Assembly (NCBI GenBank): GCA_934401755.1
Contig: CAKRSU010000047.1
Coordinates: 1-5,202 of the forward strand
DNA from: an uncultured Oxalobacter sp.
GTDB taxonomy: Bacteria; Pseudomonadota; Gammaproteobacteria; Burkholderiales; Burkholderiaceae_D
Direction of reading: 5' to 3'
DNA length: 5,202 nt
Position 1 is the stretch's first letter, and each line of letters begins with the position of its first letter. Shown in pieces: positions 1-4,877 of the stretch. The notes beneath the pieces were generated by a model, which made no database searches, had not been told where the DNA came from, and worked only from the letters and a program-made list of their open reading frames with translations. The translations under genes and the position numbers were made by a program.

Positions 1-869
1 TGAATAAAGAACCGTTTAAAACAGAGTTTGATGATGTTATGAAATTCTTGCGGGAACGGCTCCTGACGGACAGAGCATATATGCGCAGCTTCGTATACGG
101 AAACGAGCAATTAAAGCTTGACACTTCCGAAAGCAATTCGCACGGAATGTTTGTTGAAAGCGAAAATTATGAGTACGATATCAGGATAATTTCGGATAAC
201 GGAAACTACGACTTTTATATCTATTGCTATGACAAACGATTTCAAAAACCGCAGTATCTTAATGCCAAGCGGTTTCGTGATGAATACGGCAAGCTGACCG
301 AAAAGGTGGCGGAAATTGCAAGAAAAACTTTGCCGGAGGCGCTGAATTACTATACTGACGGCGACAGATACGAAAACGACGGGAAAATATATACCTTTAA
401 GGTAACAGATGAAAATATGCTGTTCGAGAGGACAGACGGTATGAAATGGTTTGTTGCACCCGAAATGCTCGGAACCTATTTGCCGGACATTGCATCGCTT
501 GATAACTCATTCACCAAAGTGCCGCTTGAACAAACTCTTTCAAATATTACGCTTGGCGATCTGTTAAAGGGAGTAAGCCTTTCAAGCGTTCATCTTATAC
601 ATAACGAGGTTGAACACGACTTGGCGACAATTGAAGAGTTGTCGTATGACACGATTACCGATAAGGGCAGAGCAGAATGGGCAGATGTCCTTGACGCAAG
701 GGTTGAGCAGATATATGAAGGAAGTTACGGTGTGCAGATTCAGTGCTGCGATGTTGAGTATGAACGGCTGGAGGAGTTTTCAAAGGCACTCGCCGGATAC
801 TGCCCGGCAGAGGAGTGGAACAAATGGTTTGACAAAGATGCTGAAAATGAACAAAATTTGAATATGTAA
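1..869 (+). CDS. Unknown protein of the mobile-element operon (start codon at or just before the left edge)
   Basis: I cannot name a function. The frame is open from the first bases of the window. Bases 1-2 are TG, followed in frame by AAT AAA GAA CCG, so if the preceding base is A, G or T the true start lies one base outside and the protein is about 289 aa (beginning x-NKEPFKTEFDDV). The first ATG fully inside, at 39, would give 276 aa but has no convincing ribosome binding site, so I prefer the upstream start. No signal peptide or membrane segment is visible. The protein is acidic and rich in Tyr and Asp. The last ~80 residues (about 205-280), containing TIEELSYDTITDKGRAEWAD, EQIYEGSYG and LAGYCPAEEW, look like a compact conserved domain; from memory similar segments occur in proteins of clostridial conjugative elements, which I could not verify. 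It is the first visible gene of a tight co-directional operon, with the next gene 15 nt downstream. Coding status is confident; function is unknown. Confidence 0.8.
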   Translation, partial: NKEPFKTEFDDVMKFLRERLLTDRAYMRSFVYGNEQLKLDTSESNSHGMFVESENYEYDIRIISDNGNYDFYIYCYDKRFQKPQYLNAKRFRDEYGKLTEKVAEIARKTLPEALNYYTDGDRYENDGKIYTFKVTDENMLFERTDGMKWFVAPEMLGTYLPDIASLDNSFTKVPLEQTLSNITLGDLLKGVSLSSVHLIHNEVEHDLATIEELSYDTITDKGRAEWADVLDARVEQIYEGSYGVQIQCCDVEYERLEEFSKALAGYCPAEEWNKWFDKDAENEQNLNM

Positions 870-884
870 AAAGGAGAGAGGATA

Positions 885-1310
885 ATGATAAGAAATATTG
901 ATGTGTTGAAAAAAATAAAAGATAAGGCGAATAAGTTTCTCATTATATCGGACGGAGTGGATGTAACGCTTGATATTGAGGACACAAACCTCACCGAGCT
1001 TGTATCCGAAGAAGATGAGGAAGTTTTGGAAATGCTTGAATCGGCAGAAAGCATAGAAATACTGATTATGCAGCTTACAGAGGATTTGAGGGATGCACTC
1101 GATTATGATGGATTTGACTGCGAAAGCTATTCGTGGTGTCTGTCAAAGATACGGCACAACACAATAGAAATTGAAAACTATTACGGATCGATTTGCAGTG
1201 CGATTCGTTCGCTTTATGAAAACATACAAAAAATGCTGTATGGCAATAAAATCCTGATGCAGTATGCTTGCGTGGAAAATGTAAAAGCAACAATGCCGGG
1301 TCAGGAGTGA
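885..1310 (+). CDS. Hypothetical acidic helical protein, 141 aa
   Basis: Not recognised. The ATG is preceded by AAGGAG at 871-876 with 8 nt spacing, which fixes the start. The N-terminal third (about residues 1-35) has alternating hydrophobic residues and may be a small beta-containing segment (FLIISDGVDVTLDIED). Next comes a strongly acidic stretch (SEEDEEVLEMLESAESIE), then a largely helical C-terminal half with leucine/isoleucine spacing (LIMQLTEDLRDALDYDG through SAIRSLYENIQKML). There are four Cys but no clear CxxC pair, so a zinc site is not supported. There is no signal peptide or membrane helix. The gene lies 15 nt after its upstream neighbour, and its TGA stop (1308-1310) falls inside the translation start region of the next gene, so coupled translation is likely. 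A structural or accessory role in the mobile element is inference only. Confidence 0.75.
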   Translation: MIRNIDVLKKIKDKANKFLIISDGVDVTLDIEDTNLTELVSEEDEEVLEMLESAESIEILIMQLTEDLRDALDYDGFDCESYSWCLSKIRHNTIEIENYYGSICSAIRSLYENIQKMLYGNKILMQYACVENVKATMPGQE

Positions 1311-1321
1311 GCATATTGTTG

Positions 1322-1981
1322 ATGAAATTTTTTGGAGGAACAAAGCTGTTTATGTATGAATGTATGATGCAGCAGATACCCGATACGGGGAGATGCAGTA
1401 AAGAAGAAAAAAGACTGAAAGCACAGTATGCCGGAATGTTAAAAGAATATATGCGTGAATACGGATACGGAAGTATTATAAAAAGGGTTATGAATTCATT
1501 GGACAGATTTTTGTTTGATGAATTTATTTTTTGCAATGAGGAGCATAGGGATTTGTTTTGGAAAATGCACGGAAAGTGCGTGAAAACCGACAAAAGATTA
1601 GATTTCGGAAAAGCTGCTGTTATTTATCTTTTGAGCGCTGACAGAGTATTCGGAACAATCCTTGAAAACTATGTATCCAATCCGCTTTATATTCTGCCGA
1701 AAATGTATAACGGCAGTAACGGTGAAGAACAATATAACTTGTATCACGCAGTCAGAATGCTTGCGGGAATGGAAACAGGTCTTGCGGAGGACGATCTGAC
1801 CGAGGACGGCGTTATAGATGATAAAATTCTTTGTCTGATTATCAATGCCAAATTTATTGAGAAGTACGGCATAAGCGGATATAAAGATAAGCGGAAAAGA
1901 AAACAGAGCTATGTGAACAATCCGATGAACCGCAGGCAAAATACATACTCATATAAAGGACAGACAATACGGATTAAGTAA
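1322..1981 (+). CDS. Unknown protein, ~219 aa (start uncertain)
   Basis: Not recognised. The frame is open from TTG at 1268, but the plausible starts are TTG 1316, TTG 1319, ATG 1322 and ATG 1352. AGGAG at 1303-1307 lies 8 nt before TTG 1316 and 14 nt before ATG 1322, while GGAGG at 1334-1338 lies 13 nt before ATG 1352. I chose ATG 1322 (about 219 aa); starting at 1352 would give 209 aa. The N-terminal part (LFMYECMMQQIPD, then a Lys/Glu-rich helix) and the middle (LDFGKAAVIYLLSADRVFG) look like a globular helical fold. A further segment is YNLYHAVRMLAGMETGLAEDDL, followed by DDKILCLIINAKFIEKYG. The C-terminal ~35 residues are very basic (KDKRKRKQ, then NPMNRRQN and KGQTIRIK) and could bind nucleic acid, but no known DNA-binding motif is visible. 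No membrane segment is seen. The next gene begins 13 nt downstream. Confidence 0.7.
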   Translation: MKFFGGTKLFMYECMMQQIPDTGRCSKEEKRLKAQYAGMLKEYMREYGYGSIIKRVMNSLDRFLFDEFIFCNEEHRDLFWKMHGKCVKTDKRLDFGKAAVIYLLSADRVFGTILENYVSNPLYILPKMYNGSNGEEQYNLYHAVRMLAGMETGLAEDDLTEDGVIDDKILCLIINAKFIEKYGISGYKDKRKRKQSYVNNPMNRRQNTYSYKGQTIRIK

Positions 1982-1994
1982 GGAAGGTGATATA

Positions 1995-2351
1995 ATGGCA
2001 GTTTTATTTTCAAAGGTAACGGTATCGGCAGACAACGGAGCAAAAGAATCATTTTTGTGCGGCGGAATTCCGGAAAGAGAAGACAACCTTAAAAATTGGA
2101 TAAAATATCAGAATTTTATGAAAGACAACCCGGACACCGGGAAGGTTGAGGTAAATGTTAAAAGCTTTGTTTACGGTGATGGCGAGATATTAGATGCCAA
2201 CGAATATGAAGTTGCATATTTTACAAAAAGAGGCGAAGACTTTTTGGAAAGGTCAACAGTTAAGCCATACGGTGAGTCAAAGTTTGAAATTACGGCAGAT
2301 AACGAGGATATGGAAGAAGCGGAAGAACCAATAATAGAAATGCAGGGGTGA
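1995..2351 (+). CDS. Hypothetical 118-aa protein with acidic C-terminal tail
   Basis: Not recognised. The start is secure: AGGAAGGTGA at 1981-1990 sits just before ATG 1995, right after the TAA of the previous gene. Residues 1-85 look like a small mixed beta protein (LFSKVTVSADNGAKESFLCGG, a helix around EDNLKNWIKYQNFMKDN, then KVEVNVKSFVYGDGEI and YEVAYFTKRGEDFLERSTVK). The tail from about residue 95 (NEDMEEAEEPIIEM) is strongly acidic. Such tails occur in DNA-mimicking or single-stranded-DNA-binding accessory proteins, but I see no motif that establishes either role. There is no signal peptide and only a single Cys. The gene is in the same operon as its neighbours, with the DUF3789-like peptide gene beginning 6 nt downstream. 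Confidence 0.75.
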   Translation: MAVLFSKVTVSADNGAKESFLCGGIPEREDNLKNWIKYQNFMKDNPDTGKVEVNVKSFVYGDGEILDANEYEVAYFTKRGEDFLERSTVKPYGESKFEITADNEDMEEAEEPIIEMQG

Positions 2352-2357
2352 ATCAAA

Positions 2358-2492
2358 GTGAGTTATGTGTTAACATTTATAAGTGGAGTAACAATCGGAG
2401 CAGTTTTCGGGGTTGCTACACTGTGCTGCTTTATAGTAAGCGGCAAAGAATCTAAAAGAGAGGAAAAATACTTAAATGGAGAGCAGAATTAA
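2358..2492 (+). CDS. DUF3789-like small single-pass membrane peptide, 44 aa
   Basis: This short gene begins with GTG at 2358 and is preceded by AGGGGTG (2344-2350) with 7 nt spacing, formed from the end of the previous gene. The product begins MSYVLTFISGVTIGAVFGVA and continues TLCCFIVSGKESKREEKYLN to a TAA at 2490-2492. Residues about 4-27 form one hydrophobic, glycine-spaced helix, followed by a charged tail, so an inner-membrane peptide with a cytoplasmic C-terminus is likely. The length and pattern (short glycine-rich membrane helix, then a charged tail) match DUF3789 proteins as I know them from clostridial mobile elements; their role is unknown. The last 17 nt overlap the start of the next gene in another frame, which suggests translational coupling. 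The family assignment is from memory and moderately sure. Confidence 0.72.
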   Translation: MSYVLTFISGVTIGAVFGVATLCCFIVSGKESKREEKYLNGEQN

Positions 2493-3330
2493 AATTATGG
2501 TTTTTGAACCGGGAAAGAAACCGCATATCGAGTGGTTAAAAAATGTTACGGAGGCATATAAAAGCGTTGTCGAAGGCAATGTGAGGACACAGCAGCTTGA
2601 CAGTAAATCTGTTTTGGTTTCCAACGCTGATAATACATTGCCTTTTCTTAAACCAAACAGGCACTTTGGCGGAGAGATAATATGCGGAACATTTTTTATT
2701 GCGTCGGCAGGCGAAAACGGTCATTACGGTTCAATATCCGATGAATGTATGCGGTATTATTACGATATGCACAATAAGCCGGAAACCTTTTCGGAAAAAG
2801 AATTAAGGGAAGACCGTATATACGGATTAAAACTTATCGGGAAAAATGAAGTGTTTATCAATAATCTGAACTTAAAGCTTAGAACTCTTGATGCAAAAAG
2901 TATGCGTGACGATAAAGAAATACTTAAAACAATGCACGAGGTATTTTGCGGCACATACGGCACGGACTGCGTAGATGATATTGATGCCGGCAATGAGGAT
3001 ATGTTCTATCTTCCTGCAGTGATCAAATCACGGGAAACAAGTGCGCTTTGCGTCGGGCTTGTATTGGTGGATATTGAATCATCGGGTGAACACTGGGGAA
3101 CACAGTTTATGCTGGACGGCAATTTTTATTGTGATGACAGCGAATGTATGACGGACAAAGTAAAAACCAAAAGAGAAGAAATCGGTGTTTATGACTATTG
3201 GTATACGCCGGAATTTGACGGTGATATTCATATTGATAAGGAAAATGCACCCGAAGATGTCAGAGAGCTGCTTGACTATGCAAGCGGACCGGACGGGCAG
3301 ACACAGGGAATCGGTATGGACGGTATGTAA
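2476..3330 (+). CDS. DUF3846-like domain protein, 284 aa
   Basis: The N-terminal ~115 residues fit the DUF3846 pattern: IKIMVFEPGKKPHIEWLKN (5-23), a helix plus VVEGNVRTQQLD (31-42), then LVSNADNTLPFLKPNRHFGG (47-66) and IICGTFFIASAGENGHYGSI (68-87). These domains are common in conjugative elements and phages of Firmicutes and their function is unknown. The C-terminal part (about 165-270) is a second region with DMFYLPAVIKSRET, LCVGLVLVDIESSGEHWGTQ (191-210) and YWYTPEFDGDIHID (241-254). It looks like a conserved module but I cannot name it. There is no signal peptide or membrane helix. ATG 2476 overlaps the upstream peptide gene by 17 nt, and a GAGAGG at 2458-2463 lies 12 nt upstream, a somewhat long spacing. 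It is the last gene of the left operon, with a strong terminator beginning 16 nt after its stop. Confidence 0.78.
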   Translation: MESRIKIMVFEPGKKPHIEWLKNVTEAYKSVVEGNVRTQQLDSKSVLVSNADNTLPFLKPNRHFGGEIICGTFFIASAGENGHYGSISDECMRYYYDMHNKPETFSEKELREDRIYGLKLIGKNEVFINNLNLKLRTLDAKSMRDDKEILKTMHEVFCGTYGTDCVDDIDAGNEDMFYLPAVIKSRETSALCVGLVLVDIESSGEHWGTQFMLDGNFYCDDSECMTDKVKTKREEIGVYDYWYTPEFDGDIHIDKENAPEDVRELLDYASGPDGQTQGIGMDGM

Positions 3331-3346
3331 GAAGAAAAAATAAGAG

Positions 3347-3389
3347 GCGGTCAGTTTGTGTGATTACACACGAATTGACCGCTTTTTTT
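3347..3389 (+). terminator. Strong intrinsic terminator ending the left operon
   Basis: Bases 3347-3362 pair with 3367-3382 to give a 16-bp stem with only two G-T wobbles (3354/3375 and 3357/3372) and a 4-nt ATTA loop. The stem base is GCGGTCA/TGACCGC. Seven T follow (3383-3389). It starts 16 nt after the stop of the DUF3846-like gene. This is a textbook rho-independent terminator, so genes to the right probably need their own promoter, readthrough or antitermination. Confidence 0.92.
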
Positions 3390-3412
3390 GTTTTGCGGAA
3401 AGGAAGAAAAAT

Positions 3413-3502
3413 ATGAAACCCAAGAGTAAAAGCAACAGAATAAGAGATGTTCCCGAAATCAAGAATATCGTAGAAATGCGGCGGCTGATAAGTCAAAACT
3501 GA
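3413..3502 (+). CDS. Small basic ORF (29 aa), possible leader peptide of the methyltransferase gene
   Basis: ATG 3413 is preceded by AAAGGAAG (3399-3406) at a good distance, and the frame runs 29 codons to TGA at 3500-3502. The peptide starts MKPKSKSNRIRDVPEIKNIV and ends EMRRLISQN. It is strongly basic at the N-terminus with a short amphipathic helix after it; it has no membrane segment and resembles no family I know. It lies between two terminator hairpins. Its last seven codons, counting the stop, fall within the second hairpin, so a ribosome finishing this peptide would cover the 5' arm. It may be a real small protein, a leader peptide, or a remnant of a larger gene whose end was lost. 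The ribosome binding site favours translation. Confidence 0.55.
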   Translation: MKPKSKSNRIRDVPEIKNIVEMRRLISQN

Positions 3503-3521
3503 CAACATCAGCCGCTTTTTT
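3481..3521 (+). terminator. Terminator/attenuator hairpin overlapping the small ORF and preceding the adenine methyltransferase gene
   Basis: GCGGCTGAT at 3481-3489 pairs perfectly with ATCAGCCGC at 3507-3515. A second inner stem GTCA/TGAC (3492-3495 with 3500-3503) sits within the loop, and six T follow (3516-3521). The 5' arm and the stop codon of the 29-codon ORF are inside the hairpin. It lies 31 nt upstream of the methyltransferase start, so as a terminator it would cut transcription entering that gene. Hairpin and T-run are seen directly; attenuation is inference. Confidence 0.82.
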
Positions 3522-3536
3522 AGTTTATGCCAAATC

Positions 3537-3543
3537 GGAGGTG
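3537..3543 (+). promoter_or_regulatory. Ribosome binding site that decides the adenine methyltransferase start
   Basis: GGAGGTG is a near-perfect Shine-Dalgarno match. It lies 9 nt before GTG 3553 but overlaps the other in-frame GTG at 3541, which therefore cannot use it. This favours 3553 as the start. Confidence 0.8.
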
Positions 3544-3552
3544 TTTGAGGTA

Positions 3553-4566
3553 GTGAAATATCAAAACAGTCCGATTCCGTATATAGGCGGCAAACGTGCA
3601 ATGAGAGATATAATCCTTTGGTCATTCCCCTTGATTTACGGAAGATATATCGAGGTGTTCGGCGGAGGAGCTTCTGTTCTCTTTGCAAAGATGAAAGAAA
3701 GGTTTGAGGTGTATAACGATTTTAACGGCGACCTTGTAAATATGTTCAGATGTATAAAGGAAAGGCCGCTGGCGTTAATCAAAGCCTTGAATTTTTTGCC
3801 GCTTCACAGCAGGCAGGAGTTTAGTATACTGCAAAACTTCTTAAACGGCGATGAGCCGGAATATCCGTATATGCAGGAAGAATTGCAGACGGCAAACGAG
3901 TATTTTAACAAACGGGATGCAGAGGAAATCGTAAAGATTTTAACCGAGAAATCGCAGCTTTACGATGTGGAGAGGGCGGCAGCCTTTTACAAGCTCATAA
4001 GATACAGCTACGGCAGCGGAGGCAAAAGCTTCGGCGGTCAGCCAGTAAATCTTTTGAGTACACTGGAAACGCTCTCTGCGGCGGCATTCAGGCTGAGAGA
4101 AACTGTGATTGAGAATAAGGATTTTGAAAGCCTTATAAAACAGTACGACAGGTACGAATCATTTTTCTATCTTGATCCGCCGTATGTTGAAACGGAAGGT
4201 CATTATATGGTGGAGTTTCCGAAAGAAGACCATGTCAGACTGTATGACACCTTAAAAGAAATTAAGGGCAAATTTTTATTGTCGTACAATGACTGCGAAT
4301 TTGTTAAGGAACTGTATAAGGACTATACGATTGTCGAGCATACCCGTGCAAACTCTCTTGCCCACAGATACGATTCAGGTAGCAGGTTCAAGGAGCTGCT
4401 GATCGCAAACTACGATATAAACGAAAGAAGAAAAAACGAACCGATACAATTAAGTTTATTTGGAGATGGTGATTATGAGTTTAACTATTTACAGGACTAC
4501 AGGTACAAGAGGCCGAATCACACTACCGTTTTTATTCCGAGAACTATTGAGGAAAATAGGACATAA
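3553..4566 (+). CDS. Dam-family DNA N6-adenine methyltransferase (D12 class), orphan
   Basis: Transfers a methyl group from S-adenosylmethionine to N6 of adenine in DNA. With GTG 3553 as start the protein is 337 aa. The order of motifs fits the D12/Dam class: PIPYIGGKR (7-15, motif X), IEVFGGGASVLF (33-44, motif I, SAM binding), YNDFNGDLVNMFR just after it, and YLDPPYVET with catalytic DPPY at 208-211 (motif IV). LLIANYD follows near residue 290. The likely natural end is around QLSLFGDGD (299-307); the last ~30 residues (308-337) are read over the start of the AbrB gene and are not expected in the family. No cognate restriction enzyme is visible, so it is probably a solitary methyltransferase of a mobile element. 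The target sequence cannot be read from the protein; GATC is common in relatives but not proven here. It follows a terminator-like hairpin and is probably co-transcribed with abrB and dcm. Confidence 0.93.
   Translation: MKYQNSPIPYIGGKRAMRDIILWSFPLIYGRYIEVFGGGASVLFAKMKERFEVYNDFNGDLVNMFRCIKERPLALIKALNFLPLHSRQEFSILQNFLNGDEPEYPYMQEELQTANEYFNKRDAEEIVKILTEKSQLYDVERAAAFYKLIRYSYGSGGKSFGGQPVNLLSTLETLSAAAFRLRETVIENKDFESLIKQYDRYESFFYLDPPYVETEGHYMVEFPKEDHVRLYDTLKEIKGKFLLSYNDCEFVKELYKDYTIVEHTRANSLAHRYDSGSRFKELLIANYDINERRKNEPIQLSLFGDGDYEFNYLQDYRYKRPNHTTVFIPRTIEENRT
4462..4465 (+). promoter_or_regulatory. Ribosome binding site of the AbrB-like gene, inside the methyltransferase ORF
   Basis: GGAG at 4462-4465 lies 9 nt before ATG 4475. 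It makes ATG 4475 the best start over TTG 4460, which precedes it, and ATG 4466, which abuts it. Confidence 0.65.
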
Positions 4567-4804
4567 CACATACATCAAAGTTGTGTTTGACGGTGTTCGG
4601 CTGATTATCACACCTATGGTGGAAAGCGGAAAATTCCTGCACGAGTACGACGCAGGGGTACGGCTTACTGAAAATGAAGCGAATGAGCTTCTTGAAGGCT
4701 ACACAAAGGAATCGCTTGAAAATATGCACGCAGCAGTGCAGAAAAGATTAAAAATGTGTGCTGAAAACGAATCGGCTAATATCAACAGCGGAAAGAAGAA
4801 ATAA
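4475..4804 (+). CDS. AbrB/SpoVT-type looped-hinge DNA-binding protein, 109 aa
   Basis: Residues about 7-48 (RTTGTRGRITLPFLFRELLR, then KIGHNTYIKVVFDGVRLIITPM) match the AbrB/MazE/SpoVT swapped-hairpin fold: a strand with G-R-I-T-L-P, a helix FRELLRKIG, then two strands. Such proteins bind DNA as dimers and act as transition-state regulators or antitoxins. The C-terminal 60 residues are charged and helical (LTENEANELLEGYTKESLEN, then MHAAVQKRLKM) and could mediate oligomerisation. The gene lies between the adenine and cytosine methyltransferase genes and starts inside the former (92-nt overlap in another frame), so it is translationally linked to it. No toxin gene is adjacent, so regulation of the element or of the methylation cassette is more likely than an antitoxin role. 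Start chosen at ATG 4475 from the ribosome binding site. Family call fairly sure; regulon unknown. Confidence 0.75.
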   Translation: MSLTIYRTTGTRGRITLPFLFRELLRKIGHNTYIKVVFDGVRLIITPMVESGKFLHEYDAGVRLTENEANELLEGYTKESLENMHAAVQKRLKMCAENESANINSGKKK

Positions 4805-4810
4805 CGAATC

Positions 4811-4877
4811 ATTAAAATTTAATATCCTCACGAGGTGTCGGCGACGCTTTCAGTTACCCGATTGGAGCGAGAAAACA
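4811..4877 (+). ncRNA. Candidate structured leader before the cytosine methyltransferase gene
   Basis: The 73-nt spacer between the AbrB-like gene and dcm is not plain. It opens with an AT inverted repeat ATTAAA-A-TTTAAT (4811-4823). A GC-rich core follows (4826-4870, 27 of 45 bases G or C, clearly above the AT-leaning surroundings). The core holds a small hairpin CCT-CACG-AGG (4826-4835) and two interleaved helices: TCGG 4838-4841 with CCGA 4858-4861, and CGCTTT 4845-4850 with GGAGCG 4864-4869 (two wobbles). Interleaving means either alternative folds or an H-type pseudoknot. The second helix buries the GGAG at 4864-4867, the ribosome binding site of dcm. A cis-acting translational switch is inference; I cannot match it to a named RNA family. 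Confidence 0.45.
4864..4867 (+). promoter_or_regulatory. Ribosome binding site of the cytosine methyltransferase gene
   Basis: GGAG at 4864-4867 lies 10 nt before GTG 4878 and sets that start. It is inside the 3' arm of the predicted helix 4845-4850/4864-4869, so access to it may be controlled by the leader fold. Confidence 0.7.

Noticed and set aside
1075..1593. 172-aa minus-strand ORF
   Set aside because: It lies opposite two plus-strand genes with good starts; its Ser/Cys/Phe-rich composition is typical of antisense reading.
1991..1996. TATAAT, a perfect -10 box
   Set aside because: It overlaps the start codon at 1995, has no -35 hexamer at the right distance, and lies in a tight operon; it is a by-product of the ribosome binding site and start.
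2129..2141. CCCGG-ACA-CCGGG hairpin
   Set aside because: It lies inside a coding region, has no T-run after it, and is only 5 bp; probably chance.
3390..3412. Possible promoter for the methyltransferase genes between the two terminators
   Set aside because: I see no convincing pair of -35 and -10 hexamers at 16-18 nt spacing; the promoter for this unit remains unidentified.
3541..3552. GTG 3541 as start of the adenine methyltransferase
   Set aside because: The ribosome binding site GGAGGTG overlaps this codon; GTG 3553 has a 9-nt spacing and keeps the conserved PYIGGK region near the N-terminus.
3260..3688. 142-aa minus-strand ORF across the intergenic region
   Set aside because: It runs through both terminator hairpins and opposite two convincing plus-strand genes, has an unnatural composition, and resembles no family; an antisense shadow.
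4826..4835. Hairpin with ACG in the loop as a mini-ykkC (guanidine-III) riboswitch
   Set aside because: Only one such hairpin is present and its stem is three pairs; the second ACGR hairpin of that family is missing.
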